Of a stretch of 11,352 nucleotides of DNA, positions 1 through 7,050 are shown piece by piece. A program made the position numbers and the translations under genes. Source of the stretch: Akkermansia muciniphila (lineage in GTDB: Bacteria; Verrucomicrobiota; Verrucomicrobiia; Verrucomicrobiales; Akkermansiaceae); assembly GCA_945870545.1 (NCBI GenBank), contig CAMBTF010000025.1, forward strand, positions 1 to 11,352, read 5' to 3'. Numbering within the stretch: the first letter of the stretch is position 1; each line of letters begins with the position of its first letter. The notes beneath the pieces are model-generated. The model was given only the letters and a program-made list of their open reading frames with translations, was not told where the DNA came from and did no database searches.

Positions 1-1
1 T

Positions 2-1984
2 ACGGGAGAAGCCGTAGCTGTTAGAGCGGGTCAGGTTCTGGAAATGGGCAAAGCCGTGAACGGTTGCCGCGCGTATCTCGCGATCGGCGGCGGGATCGAT
101 GTGCCGGATTACCTCGGAAGCAAATCGACCTTCACGCTGGGGAAATTCGGGGGGCACGGTGGGAGGGCGTTGGTGGCGGGAGATGTATTGGAAATTAAAA
201 ATTCAAAATTCAAAATTCAAAATTCAAGGAAGAGGGTGGACTACGGCATGGCGGATACAATCCGCCGCCACGTTTGGGAGATCGGGGTGCTTTATGGGCC
301 GCATGGGGCACCGGAGTTTTTTACGGAGGAGGATATTGCGGAGTTTTTCGAGACGGAGTGGGAGGTGCATTTCAACTCGGCGCGGACAGGGGTGCGTTTG
401 ATCGGACCGAAGCCGAAGTGGGCTCGGAAGGATGGCGGGGAGGCGGGGCTCCACCCATCGAACATCCACGACAACGCCTACGCGGTGGGCGCGGTGGATT
501 TCACGGGTGACATGCCGGTCATTCTCGGGCCGGACGGACCGAGCTTGGGCGGCTTCGTTTGCCCGGTGACGATCATCGAGGCGGAACTGTGGAAGGTCGG
601 GCAACTTAAGCCGGAGGATCGTGTGAGGTTTTTCCCAGTGGGGATGGAGGCGGCACGTGAGCAGGCGGCGCAGGTGGAAGAGTGGTTGGAAAAAGGCGGC
701 GACTATCCCCTGCTACCGAAGGGCGAATCGGAGCCGGCGATCATTGCCCGGAGCGAAGTGCAGGGCGAGGCGGTGGTGATACGCAGGGCGGGCGATGAGT
801 ATGTGCTGTTAGAGATCGGCGAGATGGTGCTGGATCTGCGACTTCGGTTTCTCGTGCACCTGCTCTATGAGTGGCTGGGTGCGGAAAAGCGGACGGGCTT
901 CGTGGATCTCACGCCGGGCATCCGGTCGTTGCAGGTTCATTATGATCCATGGAAAACTTCCGAGACCGAGGTGGTGGATCTGCTTCTGTGGGGCTTGAGG
1001 GAACTACCCGCGCTGGAGGACGCCGAGGTGGAAAGCCGCGTGGTGCATCTCCCGCTCGCATGGGACGATCCGAGCACGCAGGTGGCCATCGAGCGCTACA
1101 TGAAAGGCGTGCGGGCGGACGCTCCGTGGTGTCCGAGCAACATCGAGTTCATCCGGCGCATCAACGGGCTGGAGCGCATCGAGGAGGTGAAAGACATCGT
1201 TTTTTCCGCCGAGTATCTGGTGATGGGCTTGGGTGATGTGTATCTCGGCGCGCCGGTCGCTACGCCGCTCGATCCGAGACATCGGCTGGTGACGACGAAA
1301 TACAATCCCGCACGGACATGGACACCGGAGAATGCGGTGGGGATCGGCGGGGCTTATCTCTGCATCTACGGCATGGAGGGACCGGGCGGTTATCAGTTTG
1401 TCGGGCGCACGACGCCGATCTGGAACAAATACCGCAAGACCGAGGTTTTCGGGGAACCCTGGCTGCTGAGGTTTTTTGACCGGCTGAAATGGGAGGAGGT
1501 TTCGCCGGAAAGGTTGCTGGAGTTGCGGCGGGAAATTTTGACCGGGGAGTTCGTGCCAAGAATCGATGTGGAGCGTTTCAAACTGGGCAGCTACCTGGCG
1601 TTTCTGGAAGAAGAGGCGGAGTCCATCGCGGAGTTCCGCACGCACCAGCGGCAGGCGTTCGCGGAAGAGAGGCAGCGCTGGGAAGAGGCAGGGCTGAACG
1701 TGGTCGATATCGAGGAGGCGGTGGCGGAAAGCATGGGAATCGAGCTGCCGGAGGGCTGCGAGTTCGTGGAATCGCCGATGATGGGCAGCGTCTGGAAAGT
1801 GGAGGTGGCTGCGGGGGATGCCGTCTCGGCGGGTGCTACGGGGCTGATATTGGAGGCGATGAAAATGGAAATGATCGTGCCCGTCTCAAAGGCTGGCTTG
1901 ATCGAGAAGGTATTGGTTTCCCCCGGCGCGATGGTGAAGGCGGGCGATCCGCTTTTGATTCTTAGGACTGAGGTTTATGAATGA
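2..1984 (+). CDS. Urea carboxylase (biotin-dependent), C-terminal part, 5' end cut by window
   Basis: The reading frame is open to the left edge, so the N-terminal biotin carboxylase domain lies outside the window. The visible 660 residues follow the urea carboxylase order. First comes a KipA/AHS2-like carboxyltransferase half (about nt 2-680) with [24 protein letters not shown] and [16 protein letters not shown]. Next is a KipI/AHS1-like half (about nt 760-1500) with [17 protein letters not shown] and [22 protein letters not shown]-terminal biotinyl domain follows, with EAMKMEM; the biotinylated lysine codon is nt 1862-1864. The family carboxylates urea to allophanate using ATP and bicarbonate, and the allophanate hydrolase gene 80 bp downstream fits this. 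Some close homologues prefer guanidine, so that substrate remains possible. The linker between GDVLEI and WEIGVLYG contains an in-frame heptanucleotide repeat (nt 192-226), which is unusual. Family assignment is firm; substrate is inferred. Confidence 0.93.
   Translation, partial: TGEAVAVRAGQVLEMGKAVNGCRAYLAIGGGIDVPDYLGSKSTFTLGKFGGHGGRALVAGDVLEIKNSKFKIQNSRKRVDYGMADTIRRHVWEIGVLYGPHGAPEFFTEEDIAEFFETEWEVHFNSARTGVRLIGPKPKWARKDGGEAGLHPSNIHDNAYAVGAVDFTGDMPVILGPDGPSLGGFVCPVTIIEAELWKVGQLKPEDRVRFFPVGMEAAREQAAQVEEWLEKGGDYPLLPKGESEPAIIARSEVQGEAVVIRRAGDEYVLLEIGEMVLDLRLRFLVHLLYEWLGAEKRTGFVDLTPGIRSLQVHYDPWKTSETEVVDLLLWGLRELPALEDAEVESRVVHLPLAWDDPSTQVAIERYMKGVRADAPWCPSNIEFIRRINGLERIEEVKDIVFSAEYLVMGLGDVYLGAPVATPLDPRHRLVTTKYNPARTWTPENAVGIGGAYLCIYGMEGPGGYQFVGRTTPIWNKYRKTEVFGEPWLLRFFDRLKWEEVSPERLLELRREILTGEFVPRIDVERFKLGSYLAFLEEEAESIAEFRTHQRQAFAEERQRWEEAGLNVVDIEEAVAESMGIELPEGCEFVESPMMGSVWKVEVAAGDAVSAGATGLILEAMKMEMIVPVSKAGLIEKVLVSPGAMVKAGDPLLILRTEVYE
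192..226 (+). repeat. In-frame heptanucleotide tandem repeat (AAATTCA) inside urea carboxylase
   Basis: Four perfect tandem copies of AAATTCA occupy 199-226, preceded by one degenerate copy (AAATTAA, 192-198). The tract is much richer in A and T than the surrounding gene. Three 7-bp units equal seven codons, so the reading frame cycles through all three phases and gives [14 protein letters not shown] sequence. The tract lies in a linker between conserved blocks of the carboxyltransferase domain, so the protein plausibly tolerates it. Confidence 0.9.
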
Positions 1985-1993
1985 AGAATTTCA

Positions 1994-2028
1994 CCGCAGA
2001 GACGCAGAGGTCGCAGAGAGACGCAAAG
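1994..2028. repeat. Low-complexity dispersed-type repeat (GCAGAG series)
   Basis: Between the urea carboxylase stop and the allophanate hydrolase start the sequence repeats GCAGAG three times (1996-2001, 2004-2009, 2013-2018), then GCAAAG (2023-2028), at 8-10 nt spacing. From general knowledge this resembles the CACCGCAGAGACGCAGAG-type sequence scattered through many environmental bacterial genomes. Its dispersal in this genome cannot be seen from one window. Confidence 0.6.
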
Positions 2029-2064
2029 CTGGGGTTGTGAAAAAAATATTCAGCACATGATCGA

Positions 2065-3807
2065 ATGAAAACGATAACGGAATATCAGGCGGCATACGCC
2101 CAAGGCCGCACGCTGGAAGAGCTGATGCGTGGCGTGTGGGAGGCGATCCGCGACGAACCGGACGAGGGGATTTTCATTTCCAAGACGCCATGGGAAACGG
2201 TGAAGCGGAGGATTGATGAGAATGAGGGAAAGGATCTGCCGCTTTACGGGATTCCATACGCTGCGAAGGACAACATCGATGTCGCCGGCCTCCCGACCAC
2301 GGCGGCTTGTCCGGACTTTTCCTACAACCCCACCGAATCCGCGACCGTGGTGCGGCTGCTCGATGAAGCGGGCGCAATCTGTTTCGGTAAAACGAACCTG
2401 GATCAATTCGCGACGGGGCTGGTGGGAATTCGGACGCCATATCCCGCGCCGAAGAATCCCTTCGATGAGGCGTATCTACCCGGCGGCTCGAGCAGTGGAT
2501 CGGCGGTGGCGGTGGCGAAGGGATTGGTGGCTTTTTCTCTGGGCACGGATACGGCGGGATCGGGGCGGGTGCCTGCGGCTTTCAATGAGCTGATCGGATT
2601 GAAACCCACGCTCGGACACATATCTACTAGAGGTGTAGTGGATGCGTGTAAGACCTTGGACTGCGTCTCGGTGTTCGCTCAAAATTGTGCCGATGCGGAT
2701 GCGGTTTTGAAGATCGCGGGGAAACACGACCCCGATGAGGCGTGGAGCAGAAAGCCACCGACGAAATGGAAAAGGATTCTTCCAAAATTCCGCTTCGGTG
2801 TGCCGAGGGCGGAGGAGCTGGAGTTTTTTGGATGGGAGGAGGCGGCGACCATGTTCGCGGAGGCGGTTGAAACTTTCGAGGAACTCGGGGGCGAGGCAGT
2901 GGAGATCAGACTGGAGCCCTTTCTCGCCGCCGCGAAGCTGCTCTACGAAGGGCCATGGGTCACGGAGCGCTATGTGGGCATAAGGAACTTTCTGGAGGCG
3001 AAACCGGATTCCGTTTTCCCTGTAACGCGAGCCATCATCGAAGGCGGCAGGCACCCGCTCGCCAGCGATTTTTTCAACGCCCGCTACAAGCTGGCGGAAT
3101 GCAAGCGCTTGGCGGACATCGAAATGGCGAAGGCCGATTTCATCCTCGCGCCGACCACGCCGAGGAATTTTACCGTGAAGGAAGTGGAAGCGGAGCCGGT
3201 GAAGCTGAACTCCGCGCTCGGCAGCTACACGAATTTCATGAACCTGCTCGACTACTCGGCGCTCGCCTTGCCCGCCGGCAGGTATCAAGGAAAACTTCCG
3301 TGGGGCGTAACCATTTTCGCCGATGCATGGATGGATCGCGCGTTGCTGGAGCTGGGCGGGAAATATGAGCGGGAGCTTTCGCGGAATGTTCCTGCTGTTT
3401 CAGCGGACGGCTTCGATGAGATCCATGTGGTTGTCTGCGGCGCGCATCTCGAAGGCATGCCGCTGAACTGGCAGCTCACGGATCGTGGCGGGCGTCTCGT
3501 TTCCGGCGGGAAAACCCTGCCCTGCTACCGGATGTATCTCGTCCCGGCGGGCGCAGGCTTACCGGAAAGGCCAGCACTCGTCCGGGTGGATGACGGAGTC
3601 GCCATCGAAACGGAGACCTGGGTATTATCCACCAAGGCATTCGGCGATTTCGTATCGAAGATCCCCTCCCCCCTCGGAATCGGGAAAGTGCTCATGGAGG
3701 ACGGGAAAAGCCTCCCCGGATTCATCGCGGAACCCATCGCCACGGTCGGCGCTAGAGACATTTCCGAATTCGGCGGATGGCGGGGCTGGGTCGCCGCAAA
3801 GGCCTGA
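2065..3807 (+). CDS. atzF: Allophanate hydrolase
   Basis: This 580-residue amidase-signature protein hydrolyses allophanate to ammonia and CO2, the second step of urease-independent urea breakdown. The Lys-cisSer-Ser triad is visible: K68 in PYAAKDNIDVAG, S142 in PGGSSSGSAVAVA, and nucleophile S166 in TDTAGSGRVPAAF. The 74- and 24-residue spacings match the AtzF family. The amidase domain covers about residues 1-450. The C-terminal domain (about 460-580, with VVVCGAHLEGMPLNWQL and GFGD/FIAEP-like motifs) matches the extra domain of true allophanate hydrolases and separates it from GatA or generic amidases. The gene starts 80 bp after the urea carboxylase and is probably co-transcribed. No clear Shine-Dalgarno is present. 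A three-codon mini-frame (ATG at 2057) ends in a TGA that overlaps this start as ATGA, which could couple translation. In some species the two enzymes are fused as urea amidolyase; here they are separate. Confidence 0.95.
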   Translation: MKTITEYQAAYAQGRTLEELMRGVWEAIRDEPDEGIFISKTPWETVKRRIDENEGKDLPLYGIPYAAKDNIDVAGLPTTAACPDFSYNPTESATVVRLLDEAGAICFGKTNLDQFATGLVGIRTPYPAPKNPFDEAYLPGGSSSGSAVAVAKGLVAFSLGTDTAGSGRVPAAFNELIGLKPTLGHISTRGVVDACKTLDCVSVFAQNCADADAVLKIAGKHDPDEAWSRKPPTKWKRILPKFRFGVPRAEELEFFGWEEAATMFAEAVETFEELGGEAVEIRLEPFLAAAKLLYEGPWVTERYVGIRNFLEAKPDSVFPVTRAIIEGGRHPLASDFFNARYKLAECKRLADIEMAKADFILAPTTPRNFTVKEVEAEPVKLNSALGSYTNFMNLLDYSALALPAGRYQGKLPWGVTIFADAWMDRALLELGGKYERELSRNVPAVSADGFDEIHVVVCGAHLEGMPLNWQLTDRGGRLVSGGKTLPCYRMYLVPAGAGLPERPALVRVDDGVAIETETWVLSTKAFGDFVSKIPSPLGIGKVLMEDGKSLPGFIAEPIATVGARDISEFGGWRGWVAAKA

Positions 3808-3825
3808 TCTAGGCGGCGTAGGAGG

Positions 3826-3895
3826 ATCTCCAATCTCCAATCTCCAATCTCCAATCTCCAATCTCCAATATTCAATCTTCAATATTCAATCTCCA
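3826..3895. repeat. Heptanucleotide tandem repeat (ATCTCCA), ten units
   Basis: Ten consecutive 7-bp units begin 18 bp after the allophanate hydrolase stop. Six are perfect ATCTCCA units (3826-3867), followed by ATATTCA, ATCTTCA, ATATTCA and ATCTCCA. The mixture of T-rich and C-rich variants ordered along the tract suggests expansion and point mutation. It contains no spacers and is not a CRISPR. It follows the end of the urea gene pair and precedes the toxin-antitoxin promoter. Confidence 0.93.
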
Positions 3896-3953
3896 ATTTT
3901 TTGGGGGTCGAGCGCATCAAAACCGACTTCCTGCCCGTCTCGGAACTTGGTTC

Positions 3954-3981
3954 TTGCGAAACTGTGAAACCGTGATACACA
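3954..3981 (+). promoter_or_regulatory. Candidate promoter of the toxin-antitoxin pair
   Basis: A -35-like TTGCGA (3954-3959) is followed after 16 bp by TACACA (3976-3981). Transcription would start within a few bases of the ATG at 3989, giving a leaderless or nearly leaderless message, which fits the lack of a Shine-Dalgarno there. A short TGTG/CACA inverted repeat overlaps the -10 and could be part of an autoregulatory operator. This is a match by eye only. Confidence 0.3.
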
Positions 3982-3988
3982 TAAACCC

Positions 3989-4237
3989 ATGAAAAACATC
4001 ACCCTCGCCCTCGATGAGGAAACCTACCGGAAGGCACGTATCGCCGCCGCCCGGCGCGACGCGTCCGTCTCCTCCCTCGTAAAGAAATACCTCCAGACCC
4101 TCGCGGCCACGGAAGCACCCAACGAAAAACCCGCACCCGAGCTGGACAGCTTGCTCGCGGAAATCGCCAACCGCCACCCCAACTTCTCCTGCCAGGACAA
4201 CCTGTCCCGGGAAGCCCTCTACGAAAGCCGCCGCTAA
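3989..4237 (+). CDS. VapB-like ribbon-helix-helix antitoxin
   Basis: This 82-residue protein begins with a short beta strand and two helices (KNITLALDEETYRKARIAAA, then RDASVSSLVKKYLQTLA), the pattern of a ribbon-helix-helix DNA-binding domain in residues 2-40. The C-terminal half is acidic and polar, as expected for the part that wraps around a toxin. Its stop codon (TAA, 4235-4237) is directly followed by the ATG of a PIN-domain toxin, the classical antitoxin-first order with translational coupling. It most likely neutralises the downstream nuclease and represses its own promoter. The function is inferred from fold pattern and context. Confidence 0.82.
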   Translation: MKNITLALDEETYRKARIAAARRDASVSSLVKKYLQTLAATEAPNEKPAPELDSLLAEIANRHPNFSCQDNLSREALYESRR

Positions 4238-4666
4238 ATGACCTTCGTCGATACCAACATCCTCCTCTACGCCATCTCCACCCAACCCGGTGAGGCTGGA
4301 AAAACCCAAAAGGCCAAAGTGATCCTGAGCGATCCGAACCTCACGCTTTCGGTCCAAGTGCTCCAAGAATTCTACGTCCAGGCCACACGCCCCACTCGCA
4401 CTGATCCTCTAACACACCAAGAGGCCACCGCGCTGATCCAATACTGGCTGCGTCACCGCATCGTCCCGCTAACTGTGCAGGTCATGCAGGACGCACTCGA
4501 CATCAAAAATCGCTACCAGACTTCCTACTGGGATGCCGCCATCCTCGCCGCCGCCGCCTCGGCAGGCTGCACCGAACTCCTCTCTGAAGACCTTAACCCA
4601 GGACAAAACTACAACTCTGTCCGCGTCATCAACCCATTTTTTGTGATTATGAATGATGAAGTATGA
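4238..4666 (+). CDS. VapC-like PIN-domain ribonuclease toxin
   Basis: This 142-residue protein has the PIN acidic residues in the expected places: D5 in FVDTNILLYA, E44 in LQEFYVQATR, D99 in YWDAAILAAA and D118 in LLSEDLNPG. Such proteins are Mg-dependent endoribonucleases that cleave tRNA or rRNA when freed from antitoxin. The ATG follows the antitoxin stop codon with no gap and no Shine-Dalgarno of its own, so translation is probably coupled. PIN toxins of this type normally end near the VRVINPF motif seen here at about residues 128-134. The last seven residues (V136 to V142) are encoded by a heptanucleotide repeat that runs on past the stop, so the native C terminus seems to have been altered by repeat insertion. 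The RNA target is unknown. Confidence 0.88.
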   Translation: MTFVDTNILLYAISTQPGEAGKTQKAKVILSDPNLTLSVQVLQEFYVQATRPTRTDPLTHQEATALIQYWLRHRIVPLTVQVMQDALDIKNRYQTSYWDAAILAAAASAGCTELLSEDLNPGQNYNSVRVINPFFVIMNDEV

Positions 4667-4672
4667 ATTTAA
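4645..4672. repeat. Degenerate heptanucleotide repeat overlapping the vapC 3' end
   Basis: The units GATTATG, AATGATG and AAGTATG (4645-4665), then AATTTAA, follow a 7-bp period close to AATTATG. The tract starts inside the last seven codons of the PIN toxin gene and provides its stop codon. The units are imperfect, so the call is less certain than for the 199-226 and 3826-3895 tracts. Confidence 0.6.
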
Positions 4673-4691
4673 AACCTGTCTGGTGTATTCT

Positions 4692-4714
4692 TAAATCCGT
4701 GAAAATCCGTGTAA
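4692..4714. repeat. Short direct repeat AAATCCGTG, dispersed type
   Basis: AAATCCGTG at 4693-4701 is repeated at 4703-4711 with two bases between, followed by TAATTTG. From general knowledge this resembles a short sequence found many times in environmental bacterial genomes (AATCCGTGAAAATCCGTGTAAT). Genome-wide copy number cannot be seen here. Confidence 0.5.
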
Positions 4715-4750
4715 TTTGAGGAAGGATTTGGAGGCGGTTAGTTCCTCTAT

Positions 4751-4797
4751 GGCCTACTGAAGGAAAAGGGGCTGTAGAGCCTTCCATCTGTCAGGCC
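4751..4797 (+). other. Nested inverted repeat upstream of rpsB
   Basis: GGCCT (4751-4755) pairs with AGGCC (4793-4797), and GAAGG (4759-4763) pairs with CCTTC (4780-4784). The alternative inner stem is GGCT/AGCC (4770-4773 with 4778-4781, loop GTAG). It could be a weak Rho-dependent or regulatory structure at the end of the toxin transcript, or part of an rpsB leader if transcription starts further upstream. No T-tract follows, so it is not a standard terminator. Confidence 0.35.
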
Positions 4798-4850
4798 ACC
4801 CCGCTTTCCGGTTGGAAACTAGGTTTTGCCTCGCCGCATTGGAAAAATGC

Positions 4851-4879
4851 TTGCCATCCCCCGGCGCAACCCGTATTTC
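4851..4879 (+). promoter_or_regulatory. Candidate rpsB-tsf promoter
   Basis: TTGCCA (4851-4856), a 17-bp spacer and TATTTC (4874-4879) form a reasonable sigma-70-type promoter. It would give a leader of roughly 105 nt before the rpsB start at 4991. The match was made by eye. Confidence 0.35.
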
Positions 4880-4990
4880 ACGCGCCCCTTCAGCCGCCTC
4901 AGAACAATTGGAGACCCAAGGGAAAAGCAAAGCGGCAGGCCTCCAAAATCGCCCGATCTGATTTAAGACGGGACAAAAAGAACAAACATT

Positions 4991-5674
4991 ATGGTCAACG
5001 AACTCATCGCCGAAATGGTGGACGCAGGCGTCCACTACGGTCACCAAACGAAAAAGTGGAATCCCCGCATGAAGCCCTTCCTCATGAAGGACAAAGGCGG
5101 CATCTACATCATCAACCTCGAGAAAACCGTCCAGCAGCTCGACAAGGCCGCCGACTTCCTCGCGGATCTCGCTGGCAAGAACAAGAGTGTCCTTTTCGTC
5201 GGCTGCAAGCGCCAGGCACAGGACGCCATCCGTGAGGCCGCAGAGGCCACCGGGCAACACTACGTGAACCACCGCTGGCTTGGCGGCATGCTCACCAACG
5301 CCACCACCGTCCGCAAATCCGTGGAGCGCCTCCGCTACCTTGAGAACATCGAGAAACAGCCCGAGTTCAAGGCCATGTCCAAGAAGGAACTCGCCGCCCT
5401 CGGCCGTGAGCGCGAAAAACTTCTCCGCAACCTTCGCGGCGTCCGCAACCTCGACAAGAAACCCGATGCCATCGTCATCGTCGATTCCGCCCGCGAGACC
5501 ATCGCCGTCGCCGAGGCACACCGCCTCAACATCCCGATCATCGCCATCGTCGATACCAACGCCGACCCGGCCAAGGTGCAATTCCCCATCCCCGGCAACG
5601 ACGACGCCATCCGCTCGATCCGCATCATCCTCCAGAATCTGGTCAATGCCATGGTCGCCGCCAAAAGGAACTGA
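4991..5674 (+). CDS. rpsB: 30S ribosomal protein uS2
   Basis: This 227-residue protein matches uS2 along its whole length: GVHYGHQTKKWNPRMKPF (residues 13-30), IINLEKTVQQLDKA, NHRWLGGMLTN (93-103), the coiled-coil hairpin with LRNLRGVRNLDKKPDAIVIVD, then IIAIVDTNADP and IPGNDDAIRSI. uS2 sits at the back of the 30S subunit near bS1 and the mRNA exit. The protein lacks the acidic C-terminal tail of the E. coli protein, a normal variation. No Shine-Dalgarno is seen before the ATG. The gene is followed after 45 bp by tsf, the widespread rpsB-tsf operon, so the two are probably co-transcribed. Confidence 0.98.
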   Translation: MVNELIAEMVDAGVHYGHQTKKWNPRMKPFLMKDKGGIYIINLEKTVQQLDKAADFLADLAGKNKSVLFVGCKRQAQDAIREAAEATGQHYVNHRWLGGMLTNATTVRKSVERLRYLENIEKQPEFKAMSKKELAALGREREKLLRNLRGVRNLDKKPDAIVIVDSARETIAVAEAHRLNIPIIAIVDTNADPAKVQFPIPGNDDAIRSIRIILQNLVNAMVAAKRN

Positions 5675-5682
5675 GCCGCTGC

Positions 5683-5696
5683 CTTCTAACTTCTAA
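5683..5696. repeat. Two-copy heptamer CTTCTAA between rpsB and tsf
   Basis: CTTCTAA occurs twice in tandem (5683-5689 and 5690-5696) in the 45-bp rpsB-tsf spacer. With only two copies this could be chance, but it shares the 7-bp period of the longer tracts elsewhere in the window. Confidence 0.45.
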
Positions 5697-5719
5697 CGTA
5701 TCACTTTTACCCATACCGC

Positions 5720-6586
5720 ATGATCACAGCATCAATCGTCAAGGAACTCCGCGACAAGACCAACGCCGGCATGATGGACTGCAAGAAAGTCCTCACCGAA
5801 ACCAACGGCGACCTCGAAGCCTCCATCAAGCTCCTCCGTGAGCGCGGCATCATGAAGGCCGGCACCAAGGCCGACCGCGCCGCCACCGAGGGCATCATCA
5901 CCGCCCGCGTCAACGATGGCGCCACCTCCGGCTTCCTGCTTGAGGTGAACTGCGAGACCGACTTCGTTTCCCGCAACGAGAACTTCCAGGCCTTTGTGGC
6001 CGAAATCGCCGGGAAACTGGCGGGTTCCGACGCGCACGACCAGCCCGCCGCCCTCGCCCTCCCGCACGGTGAGAGCACCATGGAAAACTTCGTGAAGGAA
6101 AAGGTCGTCGAGCTCGGCGAGAACCTCCAGCTCCGCAAGTATGTCCGCTTCGACGCCGCCCCCGGCGGTTACATCGCCTCCTACATCCACCTCGGTGGCA
6201 AGGTCGGCGTGCTTCTCGAGGTCAATGCCACCGACGCCGCCACCTCCGCGAAGCCCGGCTTTCAGGAACTCGTCAAGGATCTCACCCTCCACATCGCCGC
6301 CTCCGCGCCGAAAGGCCTCTCCCGCGACGACATCCCCTCCGACATCGTCGAGACAGAAAAGGATATCTACCGAGTCCGACTGCTCGAACAGGGCAAGCCG
6401 GAGAACATCATCGAGAACATCCTCAAGGGTCAGCTCGCCAAGTTTTTTGCGGAATCCTGCTTCCTGGAGCAAGGCTTCGTGAAAGACCCGGACATCACCA
6501 TCAATCAGCTCCTCGAACTCAAAGGCAAGGAACTCGGCGACACCCTCACCGTTACCCGCTTCGTCCGCTTCGGACTCGGAGAGTGA
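5720..6586 (+). CDS. tsf: Elongation factor Ts
   Basis: The 288-residue product is full length for EF-Ts, the nucleotide exchange factor that regenerates EF-Tu-GTP in the cytoplasm. The first signature KELRDKTNAGMMDCKKVL is at about residues 8-25. The second is EVNCETDFVSRNENF (75-89) and includes the T80-D81-F82-V83 core that contacts EF-Tu and disturbs its Mg site. A core domain repeat follows (GKVGVLLEVN), then the C-terminal module ending in LTVTRFVRFGLGE. The ATG at 5720 fits the conserved N terminus and no Shine-Dalgarno precedes it. It is the second gene of the rpsB-tsf operon. Confidence 0.98.
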   Translation: MITASIVKELRDKTNAGMMDCKKVLTETNGDLEASIKLLRERGIMKAGTKADRAATEGIITARVNDGATSGFLLEVNCETDFVSRNENFQAFVAEIAGKLAGSDAHDQPAALALPHGESTMENFVKEKVVELGENLQLRKYVRFDAAPGGYIASYIHLGGKVGVLLEVNATDAATSAKPGFQELVKDLTLHIAASAPKGLSRDDIPSDIVETEKDIYRVRLLEQGKPENIIENILKGQLAKFFAESCFLEQGFVKDPDITINQLLELKGKELGDTLTVTRFVRFGLGE

Positions 6587-6606
6587 CACCCCGCGCGGTT
6601 TCAAGC

Positions 6607-6635
6607 TTGACGGATCACACCGACTAGCCCATACA
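6607..6635 (+). promoter_or_regulatory. Candidate rpsU promoter
   Basis: TTGACG (6607-6612), a 17-bp spacer and CATACA (6630-6635) lie in the 98-bp gap between tsf and the bS21 gene. The -35 is close to consensus and the -10 is weak. It would let bS21 be made independently of the rpsB-tsf transcript. Confidence 0.35.
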
Positions 6636-6684
6636 CCGCGCCCCAAACAAACTTCCAAGAATACAACCAACGAAAATCATCAGC

Positions 6685-6918
6685 ATGCGTGGAGTGAACG
6701 TAAAAAAAGGGGAGCCGGTTGACCGCGCCCTCAAACGCCTAAAAACCAAACTGGACGGCGAGGGTATCCTCGAGGAAATCCGCCGCCGTCGCGCTTTCGA
6801 AACGCCGACCGAGCGCTCGAAGCGCAAGCTCCGCACCGCTTCCAAGCGCAACAAGATCCGCTGGCGCTTCAGCGTGGGAGCCACACCTGCGGAGACCGTT
6901 GACCTCACGAACGATTGA
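6685..6918 (+). CDS. rpsU: 30S ribosomal protein bS21
   Basis: This 77-residue basic protein matches bS21: V-K-K-G-E-P-V-D-R-A-L-K-R-L-K (residues 6-20), then ILEEIRRRRAFETPTERSKRK (28-48) and a lysine/arginine-rich tail. bS21 binds the 30S platform near the anti-Shine-Dalgarno end of 16S rRNA. A 15-residue non-basic C-terminal extension (after about residue 62, SVGATPAETVDLTND) goes beyond the E. coli protein. There is no Shine-Dalgarno before the ATG. Co-location with rpsB-tsf and the strong terminator after it suggest it is the last gene of the translation cluster. Confidence 0.95.
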   Translation: MRGVNVKKGEPVDRALKRLKTKLDGEGILEEIRRRRAFETPTERSKRKLRTASKRNKIRWRFSVGATPAETVDLTND

Positions 6919-6952
6919 TCCCCCACGGCGGAGCTAACTGCCCCCCTACAAG

Positions 6953-6983
6953 AAGCGGACGCCGAAAGGCTCCGCTTTTTTTT
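6953..6983 (+). terminator. Intrinsic terminator after rpsU
   Basis: AAGCGGA (6953-6959) pairs with TCCGCTT (6971-6977). After one bulged C (6960), GCC (6961-6963) pairs with GGC (6968-6970), closing a GAAA tetraloop. A run of eight T (6976-6983) follows. This is a textbook Rho-independent terminator and closes the translation gene cluster. Confidence 0.93.
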
Positions 6984-7006
6984 GTGCGATTGGAAAAACC
7001 CTGAGC

Positions 7007-7035
7007 TTGATTCGTTAATTTTTCCGTAATATTTT
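7007..7035 (+). promoter_or_regulatory. Candidate promoter of the HExxH membrane protein gene
   Basis: TTGATT (7007-7012), a 17-bp spacer and TATTTT (7030-7035) lie in an AT-rich stretch between the rpsU terminator and the ATG at 7051. An overlapping alternative is TTGGAA (6990-6995) with GTTAAT (7014-7019). The leader would be very short. Confidence 0.35.
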
Positions 7036-7050
7036 CTTTTCGTTCAGCGC

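Larger units (their letters stand above)
4667..4990. other. Gene-free interval upstream of rpsB
   Basis: These 324 bp hold the end of a heptad tract, a small direct repeat, a nested inverted repeat (4751-4797) and a candidate promoter (4851-4879). No credible open reading frame on either strand was recognised. The antisense frame that crosses it is a composition shadow of rpsB. Confidence 0.7.

Noticed and set aside
1004..1645. 213-codon antisense frame inside urea carboxylase
   Set aside because: The conserved urea carboxylase motifs run through the same region on the plus strand; no family was recognised for the antisense product.
3826..3895. CRISPR array
   Set aside because: The units are 7 bp in uninterrupted tandem with no spacers.
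4754..5581. Long antisense open frame opposite rpsB (275 codons)
   Set aside because: It mirrors the strong codon bias of rpsB, has low-complexity composition and no recognisable domain; the sense frame is clearly uS2.
5732..6670. Long antisense open frame opposite tsf (312 codons)
   Set aside because: It is rich in G, V, E and D from reversed codon bias and matches nothing; the sense frame is clearly EF-Ts.
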